The notes beneath the pieces were generated by a model, which saw only the letters and a program-made list of their open reading frames with translations, searched no databases and was not told where the DNA came from. A DNA stretch of 60,946 nucleotides from Prevotella sp. CAG:1185 (GTDB taxonomy: Bacteria > Bacteroidota > Bacteroidia > Bacteroidales > Bacteroidaceae): assembly GCA_000436695.1 (NCBI GenBank), contig HF992574.1, positions 1-60,946 on the forward strand. Reading direction: 5' to 3'. Positions 8,914 through 16,455 of this stretch are shown here, piece by piece; position 1 is the first letter of the stretch; each line of letters opens with the position of its first letter. Both the position numbers and the translations under genes were made by a program.

Positions 8914-9600
8914 ATGAGAAAATATGAAAATTTGCAATACGGGGATAAAAATGTGATCCTCAAATCTTTAAATACACTGGCCGACAAGAATACTTGTGTG
9001 GACGATTATCGTTGCGCATTTGAAACACTTGGAGTAGAACTAGGACATGTATTGGTTAAAAAGATGGACGATGTGCCAGCAGAGGAAACAATGTTAGTTT
9101 GTGCCTCAGAAGATGCCGACTGGTTGGCCAAAGGTGTGGAAATAGGCTTAGGTAAAGGAAAATTGCCAATCTCGGTTTATTGGAGTACCCGTAACACTGT
9201 GTATCAGTCAGAAGATGGCGATAAAATAGAGATATCACCTATAGTGAAAGCATACGAAGATCCTATAAAAAAATGTCGCTTGTTGATCATAGTTAAATCA
9301 ATAATTAGCTCATCATGTGTAGTAAAAACTCAACTAACACGTCTAATTGACCGTGTATGCCCCGAAATAATTGCCATCATGGCACCTGTAATGTATAAAG
9401 ATGCCAAAACTAATCTGTTGAAAGAATTTCCCGAGGAGATAAGTAACAAGTTCTACTTTTTGCCGTTTGCTATTGATGAGGATCGTCAAGGGAGTGAAGT
9501 TATTCCTGGAATTGGAGGAATGGTTTACCCTCGACTTGGATTAGGTGACATAAACAAGAAGAACCAATATATCCCCAATATGGTTAGGGAAAGGATGTAA
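8914..9600 (+). CDS. phosphoribosyltransferase-like protein (degenerate PRPP loop)
   Basis: A 228-aa cytoplasmic protein read as a type I PRTase fold. A nucleotide-loop-like strand appears at ~57-75 (ETMLVCASEDADWLAKGVE). A hydrophobic strand then runs into a loop where a PRPP motif would sit (CRLLIIVKSIISSSCVV, ~122-138), but the usual acidic pair and T-G are replaced by KS and SSS. A further strand is PEIIAIMAPV. The C-terminus IPGIGGMVYPRLGL is typical of orphan PRTase-like proteins. With the catalytic loop altered, it may bind rather than convert a nucleotide. It follows the nuclease candidate by 12 bp, suggesting a sensor, modulator or immunity role; this is inference. Confidence 0.5.
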   Translation: MRKYENLQYGDKNVILKSLNTLADKNTCVDDYRCAFETLGVELGHVLVKKMDDVPAEETMLVCASEDADWLAKGVEIGLGKGKLPISVYWSTRNTVYQSEDGDKIEISPIVKAYEDPIKKCRLLIIVKSIISSSCVVKTQLTRLIDRVCPEIIAIMAPVMYKDAKTNLLKEFPEEISNKFYFLPFAIDEDRQGSEVIPGIGGMVYPRLGLGDINKKNQYIPNMVRERM

Positions 9601-10245
9601 GGTAGACGATTAAAAATTTTAGGCGATTCCGCATTAAGAATGCCTAAATAATAAAATAATACAATTATATTTTATGAAGACATTATTTTTATTTGAAAAA
9701 ATTGAATATCTCTAACTGATATATAAAAAACAACATATATATTTAATAATATTTATTGTTATTTTTATTAAATCATAAAAATTTGAGCCTGTTAATTGAA
9801 AAAAATATTGCCCATAAAAGTTGTGTTTCAATTAAAGATTATTATTGTATTTTCAATATGTTGATACAATGCTCACAATAATATAATAATTAAAACAATA
9901 ACATTTAATTATTGATAAAAATAAATACTTCTATAAAATCATTCAGAACGTACGTGTCATAAAAGACTGTAAGAAGTCCCACCATTTGTATAAATTTACC
10001 CTAAAACAAATAATCCATCAGACAACATCGAACTTTTCACAAGTATACATAATATCCAACCATATCTGAATGTAAACTTAATAAAGAAAATTCTGAAATT
10101 GTTTTCCACAATTATTAAATCTACGATTATTATACTATAAAATTATCTATAAGAATTTGTTACCTTTAATAATAGAAAGTCTAAAACCAACACACTTTCA
10201 AAATAAAATTATCATATAACTTTTCTATCACACTATATTTTTTCG
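9601..10245. other. AT-rich intergenic region
   Basis: About 645 bp with no convincing gene on either strand. Just after the 9600 stop is a 7-bp stem (TTTAGGC/GCCTAAA, 9618-9648) without a strong T-run; it may end the upstream operon. The remainder is low-complexity A/T sequence. Confidence 0.4.
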
Positions 10246-10253
10246 TATATTTG
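10246..10253 (+). promoter_or_regulatory. -7 promoter box of the non-coding RNA candidate
   Basis: TATATTTG followed by C is an exact TAnnTTTG box on the plus strand, about 7 bp before the predicted 5' end of the structured RNA. No protein frame with a good ribosome site follows. Confidence 0.55.
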
Positions 10254-10259
10254 CACCAA

Positions 10260-10446
10260 TCCGAAAATATTCGGTAAATTTTAAATAGATATATCATAGC
10301 TCAATCGCCTCTGAATCACCACTTCGGATATGAACGAGCTATTGTAACACACGTTGAGGAGTCCGTTTTCGACGCAGACTTCTCGCTTAGTGTGTTGTGG
10401 CTTGTGGTGAGCCAAGAGGCGTAGGCGATTGTCTGCGTCTTATTGT
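10260..10446 (+). ncRNA. structured non-coding RNA, 6S RNA-like
   Basis: The transcript predicted from the 10246 promoter folds as a long rod. Closing stems are CAATCGCCT (10302-10310) with AGGCGATTG (10423-10431), overlapping an alternative CGCCTCT/AGAGGCG register. Next comes TCACCAC (10316-10322) with GTGGTGA (10404-10410). A large asymmetric central bubble follows, about 23 nt on the 5' side and 7 nt on the 3' side. Then AACACAC (10346-10352) pairs with GTGTGTT (10390-10396), and GAGGAGTC pairs with GACTTCTC around a small apical loop. Length (~185 nt), rod shape and large central bubble match 6S RNA, which binds RNA polymerase by mimicking an open promoter. The identity is inferred from architecture, not from sequence recognition. 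No clear terminator is seen. Confidence 0.5.
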
Positions 10447-10538
10447 TAATCGTATGACATTGCCGTATAGAAATATTCAAACATAAGTTTAACAATATGG
10501 AAGATCAAGAAGACAAATTTATAAGACAATATACGCTC

Positions 10539-10670
10539 TTAATTAAAATGTATTCCTGTCAATACCAACATTTGTTTCAACTGCATAAAATGAAAACGGC
10601 ATATGATTGTATTTATAGTTTACCTACCGTATGTATTATCAACAACAATTCTGTAATTATCTCGTCATAT
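10539..10670 (-). pseudogene. C-terminal vestige of a TonB-type outer-membrane protein gene
   Basis: The minus strand encodes TINTIICRFHFMQL followed by a short tail ending IHFN and a stop at 10539. It lines up with the end of the intact protein at 2038-4596 (TINTTVCRYQVMQL ... ISFNF). The upstream part is broken by a stop just before TINT. Only the last ~30-40 codons remain. It has the same orientation as the intact gene and lies just downstream of the lipoprotein gene at 10657. Confidence 0.65.
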
Positions 10671-11961
10671 AAACAGGACGCACATATTTAGCTGTACGAT
10701 AGAGTGCTGCAACTTCCATCCAAATATAGTTATCATAGCGCATGCGCTCATTCTCTACCCCTATGTAGATAACTTTTCTGCCATTAGGATGCAGTTGTCC
10801 ACAACAAGACTGAGTACCCATCTGCGATTGTTCCATATCATATTTATAATTTCCTGATGAGGCACTTCCATCTTGAAATTTTTTGGCCTGTGATGAATTG
10901 TTGAACACATACATATTACAGAAAGCATCTTCATCACGTGGTGGACGAGTATTGAACAGCAGGCGATCAACAACCCCACTGCTGATGCTTCCCTCGTATA
11001 CATTAAATCCAAACAGCTTTATCTTACTGGAGTACAAAGACAAGTTTTCAGAGAACTTACCATCAGATGATATTGTCTTCTCATTAGTGGAAATACGAAG
11101 CGAATAGACCAAAGCATCACATCCCTTAGGCACAGGCACAGGGATTACCACACGCGACTTTCCCGAGAACACAGATTTCAGATTACCACGAAGTCCCACT
11201 TTCTTAGGAGAATCAAACACTGGCCTAACAGAAATACTATCCATCTTTGTGGCCAAAAAATCATTCGCCCTACATTCAATAATTTTTTCTCTCACATGAG
11301 GGCGAAGCGTATTGTCAGTCCCTTTATATGACATTGAAACATTAGCTACTGCCGTACCCTTGTCCACTATCAATTCCAGCATATAGATTCCTTGAGAACT
11401 GATATTAATATGATCTGCCATAGAGCTGCTTACCTGCCATTGCTTAATACGTTTCTGCCTATTGACATCGTAGAAGTTTACGCTAATTGTACCTTGGCAA
11501 TCTAATTTTAACTCCACATTGTCACCAGCATTCAGACTATAAGGGAAACGTTTCACTCCCTTCACGTTCAAATTTCTACGCGACAAGAGAGTACCAACAC
11601 GTCCACTTCCTTGAGATAAAGAGTTTTTAGCATTGAACAATTCCTCCGGATTACTTTTATATCGTTCAATTCTCTCTTTCAGTTCACGGCATTTCTTTTG
11701 AGCTTCTTCGCCCATGTTCTCGGCATTAAAATCATATCTGAGCAGATTCAATTCCTCTTTAATGCGATAAAAGTCATCTTCTGAGTCAGACATACTTGCT
11801 TCCTCGCACAGAGTATTGAGTTTCTTCAACGTATTGTCATACCTCAACTGCTCCATTTCCGGCATTCTGTTACTGTCATCAGATTTGCCCTCACTTTTAC
11901 ATCCTGCAAGTTGCAAGGATATAGCCATGGCACATACCCATAAGATCCGTCTTGCCTTCAT
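10657..11961 (-). CDS. hypothetical lipoprotein, last gene of KAP/TerB array
   Basis: A 434-aa secreted lipoprotein: signal peptide with lipobox LQLAGC, modified Cys at ~21, followed by a serine/aspartate-rich tether. Residues ~35-120 are predicted helical and coiled (EQLRYDNTLKKLNTLCEE..., KKCRELKERIERYKSN). The C-terminal ~300 residues are beta-rich, with two similar-looking segments that may be beta-sandwich repeats. No family recognised. It lies 7 bp after the neighbouring lipoprotein gene, so the two are cotranscribed. Surface or periplasmic location is inferred from the lipobox. Confidence 0.8.
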   Translation of the reverse strand: MKARRILWVCAMAISLQLAGCKSEGKSDDSNRMPEMEQLRYDNTLKKLNTLCEEASMSDSEDDFYRIKEELNLLRYDFNAENMGEEAQKKCRELKERIERYKSNPEELFNAKNSLSQGSGRVGTLLSRRNLNVKGVKRFPYSLNAGDNVELKLDCQGTISVNFYDVNRQKRIKQWQVSSSMADHINISSQGIYMLELIVDKGTAVANVSMSYKGTDNTLRPHVREKIIECRANDFLATKMDSISVRPVFDSPKKVGLRGNLKSVFSGKSRVVIPVPVPKGCDALVYSLRISTNEKTISSDGKFSENLSLYSSKIKLFGFNVYEGSISSGVVDRLLFNTRPPRDEDAFCNMYVFNNSSQAKKFQDGSASSGNYKYDMEQSQMGTQSCCGQLHPNGRKVIYIGVENERMRYDNYIWMEVAALYRTAKYVRPVYMTR

Positions 11962-11968
11962 TTCTTAT

Positions 11969-12583
11969 TTAATATGAACTATCAATCTGTGCATTCAATT
12001 TATCTCTTACTACATTGCTGCTGAAATATGTTTTAACGTTCTCCACATATTCGCCCTGCGAAGAATCTACATATGTCACAAACCAACTCAACTGATTTTC
12101 TATAAATCTGCGACACTCCTCCTGTTTCCCTTTTGAACACATCTCTGCCACTACATCACTCAGATAAGCATAACGGCTTTGTGCATTTTCAAAGTAATTC
12201 TCATCTTTATATTCCAAAGGATAATACTCCCAAGCCCTTTCATAGTCACCATCCTTTAACAAACGTTTCCTCAATAGTTTGCATACTGTCTGCTCGTAAC
12301 TACCATTATTCCACTTCATATCATACCGGCTTTTGTGCCAAGGTGTAACATTCTCATAAACCTCAATAGCCTTATCCACTTCTCCCACACTGAGATAGGA
12401 CCGTATGAGTTGTAATGCCCCCTGCTTCAGTTCTGTTCTGTCAGAAACTTCCACAAGATATTCTTGTGCCTTAGATAGTTCGCCTACGGCTAGGGCCTCA
12501 TTAAATTGTTCAAAAGCACTTTTACCGCAAGCTGTCAAAGCTATTGTTATAATTATAAACAGTATTATTTGTTTGGCTTTCAT
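11969..12583 (-). CDS. hypothetical TPR-like lipoprotein
   Basis: A 204-aa lipoprotein with a short signal and lipobox (TIALTACG, Cys ~19). The mature part looks like tetratricopeptide helices: FEQFNEALAVGELSKAQEYL, then LKQGALQLIRSYLSVGEVDKA, then YERAWEYYP. Such repeats mediate protein-protein contacts. The start is the ATG at 12583; a GTG two codons upstream is possible. It has its own promoter-like box at 12643-12650 and is followed after 7 bp by the larger lipoprotein. Function unknown. Confidence 0.75.
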   Translation of the reverse strand: MKAKQIILFIIITIALTACGKSAFEQFNEALAVGELSKAQEYLVEVSDRTELKQGALQLIRSYLSVGEVDKAIEVYENVTPWHKSRYDMKWNNGSYEQTVCKLLRKRLLKDGDYERAWEYYPLEYKDENYFENAQSRYAYLSDVVAEMCSKGKQEECRRFIENQLSWFVTYVDSSQGEYVENVKTYFSSNVVRDKLNAQIDSSY

Positions 12584-12642
12584 ATACACTTTAATTTGAA
12601 TAGAGCGATGGGATATTCCAGCAATAAGTTGTTCTTAATTGC

Positions 12643-12650
12643 CAAAAATA
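12643..12650 (-). promoter_or_regulatory. putative internal promoter before the lipoprotein pair
   Basis: The minus strand reads TATTTTTG, matching TAnnTTTG, in the 85-bp gap between the NTPase gene and the TPR-like lipoprotein gene. Transcription would begin ~50 nt before the ATG. The lipoproteins may therefore be expressed separately from the seven or eight genes upstream. Confidence 0.4.
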
Positions 12651-12668
12651 ATATAACGTTAGAAGCGT

Positions 12669-14426
12669 TTAACAAGCAGTTATCTCATAACCTAATTTTT
12701 TTGCAACCTCCAATAATTTAGAAAACTGAGCAGGTCTGCCCTGTGAAGTTGTAGGCCAGTTACTACAGATCAAAATGTTGGCATCAGCGAGCTGTATCGT
12801 ATCTTCCAACGTTTTGTTCTTTCCCATGAACTCCACTTTACCTTTTTCCTGCATAATGCGCTTATACATCTCAAAAGGCATAAACACAGCATCCATGTTT
12901 TTCTGAATCCTAAAGTCCTCTTTCAATTGGGCATGAGTTATACCCGGATGTTTGTCAATATGATACAACACAAGATCATGTACAAGATTAACTTTTTTAT
13001 CATAAACCTTGTTATTGAACCGGTAATTGGACAAATCACGATTAAATTTCATTGGTACTTTCGCAGGAGCATCAAATGCCTTTAAGTTGGTCACTGCAGA
13101 CAACTCGATAGTTGAAGCGATAATGTCACCAAGATGTTCATCGTCATTCACAACATCCGCTATTTTGTTGAACAATCCGGACACGCTGAATACACGATTA
13201 CTTAAATAAATCTCCTTCTGACACATACGAAACAGCACCTTTTCCCATTCATCATCAAACTCATCTGTTACATCCAGACTTTCTTTCTCTGATTCGGTGA
13301 GCTGGCGCAATTTTAATTTGGTAGCCACACTCTCATTCCATTTTTTGAAGTCAGGTTCTTCTGACAATTGATTGTATATATATGGATAAGCAATCTGCAT
13401 ACATACCAATGCAAAGTTAAGCGTTTTATCCTTGGTTGTCTGCGTTAATGACGATGCTTTAGCAAGCGATTCATTTATAATAGAAATGAGTGACAGAGTG
13501 TTGGTAAGGCGTTTCAACGAGCGCGGATTGCAGCCAACTGACAGACGAGCTATTTCCGATAGATTTTCGGCTAATACGGTATCGGCAAGTTCCTCTTTAC
13601 TGAAAAATTCTATTTCACTCAATGCCTCCACAAGAAATGTGTCCACATTGTAAGAAGCTACAGGCATGGAGAAAGGCAATTGGATAATCTTATCGAAGAA
13701 GGAGCGAAACTCGCGTTCGTTCTTATCGGTCAACTCACCGAATTTTGGTTTCAAGCCTTTTATCACCACATCATAGTCTATTGCCAATACAAACACACAA
13801 TGTTTTAAGTCAAAAATATTCTTCAGTAATTCTAATATCTCCACCGCAACAGGAGGATCAATACGGTCAAGGTCGTCAATATAGAGCGTAAAGCCCTTCT
13901 TCGACGGGTTCTGCTCCAATGATGTCTCAACTAATTTGGCTATCTCTTTTTTCAGCTGTACTATGGTAGATTCGCCTCCATTCTGGGCAAAAAGATCATC
14001 CACAGCCTCCCCGTCTACACCAACGGTTCCAACTGCCACCTTTGCCCCGACGACAGCCATTTTCTTAAACAATCCCCCTATTTTTTTCTTACTTTCGTCC
14101 CATTTGTGATTTGGAGACAGTTCACCAATCTGAGCGATGATTCCCTCTAAAATGGCAATAATAGCCTGACTTGGCGTACGCATAAGTGAATATTGCCATG
14201 TGTTAATCCACACAGGATAATATGCAGCACCATCCGCGTCACAAAGATTATACCTCAACTGGTTCATCAAGGAAGTCTTTCCACTTCCCCATTCTCCTTG
14301 CAAGGCTATTGTGATGGGGGTATCAGTATATTGTATAAACTTAGTAAGTGCATCTTGATAAACCTGTATACCAAACAGGTCGTTCTGCTGATGTTGGCGT
14401 GGTACGTCGATTATGCTGGATTTCAT
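12669..14426 (-). CDS. KAP family P-loop NTPase
   Basis: A 585-aa STAND-like NTPase. Walker A is GEWGSGKT at residues 44-51, preceded by the family's hydrophobic strand ITIALQ. Walker B is LYIDDLDRID, with the acidic pair at 184-185. KAP NTPases usually carry membrane helices inserted in the NTPase domain; here residues ~105-135 are small and hydrophobic (KMAVVGAKVAVGTVGV), a weak candidate for membrane contact. The C-terminal half is helical and ends in a globular segment (LADANILICSNWPTTSQG). KAP proteins occur in phage-exclusion and anti-invader contexts (PifA is the classic member). Here the gene is embedded with a nuclease and a TerB-like protein, so a switch or sensor role is plausible but unproven. 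Confidence 0.85.
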   Translation of the reverse strand: MKSSIIDVPRQHQQNDLFGIQVYQDALTKFIQYTDTPITIALQGEWGSGKTSLMNQLRYNLCDADGAAYYPVWINTWQYSLMRTPSQAIIAILEGIIAQIGELSPNHKWDESKKKIGGLFKKMAVVGAKVAVGTVGVDGEAVDDLFAQNGGESTIVQLKKEIAKLVETSLEQNPSKKGFTLYIDDLDRIDPPVAVEILELLKNIFDLKHCVFVLAIDYDVVIKGLKPKFGELTDKNEREFRSFFDKIIQLPFSMPVASYNVDTFLVEALSEIEFFSKEELADTVLAENLSEIARLSVGCNPRSLKRLTNTLSLISIINESLAKASSLTQTTKDKTLNFALVCMQIAYPYIYNQLSEEPDFKKWNESVATKLKLRQLTESEKESLDVTDEFDDEWEKVLFRMCQKEIYLSNRVFSVSGLFNKIADVVNDDEHLGDIIASTIELSAVTNLKAFDAPAKVPMKFNRDLSNYRFNNKVYDKKVNLVHDLVLYHIDKHPGITHAQLKEDFRIQKNMDAVFMPFEMYKRIMQEKGKVEFMGKNKTLEDTIQLADANILICSNWPTTSQGRPAQFSKLLEVAKKLGYEITAC

Positions 14427-14467
14427 TTAGCGAATAATTTAAGAATGGGGATTAATCAAAAAATTAT

Positions 14468-14707
14468 TTAGCAACGCTTTATCGCTGCCTTTGCACTTTC
14501 TATCTGGCGCTTGTACGATGCGATGTTGCGATCATGATATGCAGACTTGTCTATTTTCGCTTTTCTGTACGTTGCCTTTGAAGATGGTGAAGAAGCACTC
14601 TTTATCATTCTTGCATAACTCTCGTTGTCACGTTTCTTTGCCTCCTTCTCTCTAGCAATTCTGGCACGTAAATCAATAATCTGTTTTTTATAGTATTCTT
14701 TGCTCAT
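14468..14707 (-). CDS. small coiled-coil protein, 79 aa
   Basis: The chosen start ATG at 14707 gives MSKEYYKKQIIDLRARIARE; an in-frame extension to 14743 is possible but adds an unrelated N-terminus. The protein is almost entirely charged helix (KEAKKRDNESYARMIKSA, YKRQIESAKAAIKRC) and very basic, with no signal peptide. No family recognised. It sits between the NTPase gene (41 bp) and the duplicated-domain gene (73 bp), in the same direction, and is probably a subunit of the same complex. Confidence 0.6.
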   Translation of the reverse strand: MSKEYYKKQIIDLRARIAREKEAKKRDNESYARMIKSASSPSSKATYRKAKIDKSAYHDRNIASYKRQIESAKAAIKRC

Positions 14708-14780
14708 ATTCTTAGAATTAATTGATAAACAAAAATGGCGCAACCGATGTTTCTATTGCGCCATTTAAAGACTCTATAAT

Positions 14781-15095
14781 TTATTCCTTACCGGCAGCAA
14801 CAAGTGTGATGGTATTGTCGCTCAACTTAGTGTCAGCAGAATTTGCCACCTGGACACCAATACCATAAAGTTCAGTAAGTTTTTTCTCAAAGTTGCCTAC
14901 ACGCAAGTTTCCACCTACGGTCATTTCACCGCCCTTGGCTGTACCGCTCATCAGTGTACCTAGTGTAGCCTCATCATCAGCCTTTGCCTTGCATGCAGCT
15001 GTTGTATATACACGAAGTGTAGCTCCAAAAGCCTTTTTAAAGTTAGCCTTAAGGGTTTTAACCTTCATACGACTATCAATACGAAATTCTGCCAT
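14781..15095 (-). CDS. hypothetical protein with internally duplicated alpha/beta domain, 104 aa
   Basis: Two similar halves are visible. The first runs KTLKANFKKAFGATLRVYTT, then ADDEATL. The second runs VGNFEKKLTELYGIGVQVAN, then LSDNTITL. Each reads as helix, strand with the x-V/L-x-V pattern, an acidic turn and another strand, suggesting a small ferredoxin-like fold in tandem. Cytoplasmic, no signal peptide. I have no function for it; similar proteins seem to occur beside other small conflict-island genes in Bacteroidetes, but I cannot verify this here. It lies in the centre of the minus-strand array. Confidence 0.65.
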   Translation of the reverse strand: MAEFRIDSRMKVKTLKANFKKAFGATLRVYTTAACKAKADDEATLGTLMSGTAKGGEMTVGGNLRVGNFEKKLTELYGIGVQVANSADTKLSDNTITLVAAGKE

Positions 15096-15134
15096 ATTGT
15101 TTATTATTTTTAATATTAAATATTTTGGTTATCT

Positions 15135-15548
15135 TTAAAACTCAATTTCAATCTCTGGTACATATTTCACCAAATCAGCAAGCATAAGAGCCACATCAGT
15201 GTGTTCTACCGCTCCTGTAGCATCAGCAAGATCAAAAAGAGTCTGTACTTCATCTGCTGACACTACATTGTCTGCCAATACTATTTCGATTGCACACTGC
15301 ATCAGTATTTTGGCTTCACATTCATCTAAAGCAGATGCGTTTTCAACCAAATACTCCTGCACGCCATCTTCGTCTTTTCCTTCTATTACTGCCAATGCTT
15401 CATCCACCTGTTTTGCCAATTCGGCAGCATCGGTTTTTAGCGCTTCTGCTATTTCGCCAAGCACAGACTTTTCTTCCTCAGCATACACGCCATCTGCCCA
15501 AATAGCAGTGGCAAGGAATGCAGCAACATTTTTTATATCTGATTTCAT
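15135..15548 (-). CDS. TerB-like acidic helical protein
   Basis: A 137-aa acidic all-helical protein. The segment AIWADGVYAEEEKSVLGEIAEAL matches the TerB signature (ADG-x3-EE), and a second TerB-like unit occurs at IEIVLADNVVSADEVQTLFD, so the fold may be duplicated. TerB-domain proteins are linked to tellurite resistance, phage inhibition and metal or membrane-associated stress complexes. The start is the ATG at 15548, which has GGAAAA just upstream; the longer frame begins with TTG. It is flanked by the duplicated-domain gene and a 51-aa basic protein gene on the same strand. Confidence 0.65.
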   Translation of the reverse strand: MKSDIKNVAAFLATAIWADGVYAEEEKSVLGEIAEALKTDAAELAKQVDEALAVIEGKDEDGVQEYLVENASALDECEAKILMQCAIEIVLADNVVSADEVQTLFDLADATGAVEHTDVALMLADLVKYVPEIEIEF

Positions 15549-15569
15549 ATTATTTTCCAATTTTAATGT

Positions 15570-15725
15570 TTAACTGAACATACGTTTTATTCTTCCGATA
15601 AGACTTGCTTCCTGTTTACGTTTCTTTGCTGCAGCCGCACGCGCTTTAGCCATTCTTTCCAACATAGCCTTACCCTCTTTTGTGCGTTTGTCGATTTTCC
15701 CTGATTTTGTACGTTGTATAACCAT
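15570..15725 (-). CDS. small very basic protein, 51 aa
   Basis: ATG at 15725, TAA at 15570-15572. The sequence starts MVIQRTKSGKIDKRTKEGKA, continues with an alanine/lysine/arginine helix (MAKARAAAAKKRKQEA) and ends IGRIKRMFS. This composition would suit binding nucleic acid or an acidic partner such as the neighbouring TerB-like protein. It fills the 15549-15743 gap exactly, with short spacing on both sides (21 and 18 bp), which supports it being real despite its size. Confidence 0.6.
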   Translation of the reverse strand: MVIQRTKSGKIDKRTKEGKAMLERMAKARAAAAKKRKQEASLIGRIKRMFS

Positions 15726-15743
15726 AATTTATTGATTTTTTAG

Positions 15744-16241
15744 TTAGCCGATCAACCACCAAGCAGCTCCGCCACCAACCATAGTCAGTAAAGCGAGCAT
15801 ACCCAAACACCCTTTTTTAGGAGCATCTGGCTTCCAACCATTAAGATACTCAATGAAGAATCCTGATGCATTAAAATTCTTGCCAGAATCTTTGTTTGTC
15901 TCAGCCTCAATGCCAATTTTCTCTGCTACAGCTACAAGATTCGCAAGCGATTTAGCTGTCCATATCTGTGAAAGGGCGATTTTAGTTCCGTCTGCAAGAT
16001 TCAAAGGCCGTTCACCTTTCACAAAATAGAGACTCATGTCAGACTTAGCATTACGAGCTTCAGCCTCAGCTACAGGCAGGAAGAGTTCGTCCACACCCTT
16101 ATCCGGGGCTATATCATTTGGAAAAGCTCTGCGTAAATCTGCCAATGTCGTTTTTGGAAACATCTGTATATAGGCATGAACAATTCCCAATGCAGTGCTG
16201 TTTTGAGCTCTACCAGTGACTTTAATTTTATTATTTGCCAT
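15744..16241 (-). CDS. tail-anchored hypothetical protein, 165 aa
   Basis: A soluble N-terminal part (~1-140) of unknown family, with helix IVHAYIQMFPKTTLADLRRAF and the segment YFVKGERPLNLADGTKIALS. It is followed by a single C-terminal hydrophobic segment (GMLALLTMVGGGAAWWLIG) with no residues after it. That arrangement predicts a tail-anchored inner-membrane protein facing the cytoplasm. It is the only clear membrane protein of the cytoplasmic part of the array, so it may place the nuclease/NTPase machinery at the membrane. Starts with a well-placed ATG. Confidence 0.7.
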   Translation of the reverse strand: MANNKIKVTGRAQNSTALGIVHAYIQMFPKTTLADLRRAFPNDIAPDKGVDELFLPVAEAEARNAKSDMSLYFVKGERPLNLADGTKIALSQIWTAKSLANLVAVAEKIGIEAETNKDSGKNFNASGFFIEYLNGWKPDAPKKGCLGMLALLTMVGGGAAWWLIG

Positions 16242-16273
16242 TTCTATAAAAGTTTTAATTGTTTTCTATTGTA

Positions 16274-16441
16274 TTATTTCCCGAGAAACTTTTTGAGGAT
16301 GAAACCTCCAACCTTTCTTTCCAGTCCTGCTTTAGTCGTCGGGATACCAGTTTTGCGTGCAACTTTCTGTTTGAAAGCGGATATACCTACAGCGCGTTTA
16401 AGCGAGAAAGATAAACCCGGGATTGTTTTTTTCTTTGACAT
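16274..16441 (-). CDS. small basic protein, 55 aa
   Basis: ATG at 16441, TAA at 16274-16276. The sequence begins MSKKKTIPGLSFSLKRAVGI and continues KQKVARKTGIPTTKAG, ending KKFLGK. The KRAVGIS and RKTGIPTT blocks look like a conserved small-protein motif, possibly nucleic-acid binding, but I cannot name the family. It lies 14 bp after the nuclease stop and 32 bp before the tail-anchored gene, in the same orientation, consistent with one transcript. Confidence 0.6.
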   Translation of the reverse strand: MSKKKTIPGLSFSLKRAVGISAFKQKVARKTGIPTTKAGLERKVGGFILKKFLGK

Positions 16442-16455
16442 ATAGTTTCATAATA

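Noticed and set aside
10260..10446. Idea that the structured RNA is a tRNA, tmRNA, SRP RNA or riboswitch
   Set aside because: No CCA-ended acceptor stem, no tag-peptide frame, no SRP tetraloop helix, and no gene in riboswitch distance on the same strand.
10497..10691. 64-codon plus-strand frame
   Set aside because: It is the antisense of the decayed outer-membrane protein C-terminus; a similar shadow frame exists opposite the intact gene near 1987-2196.
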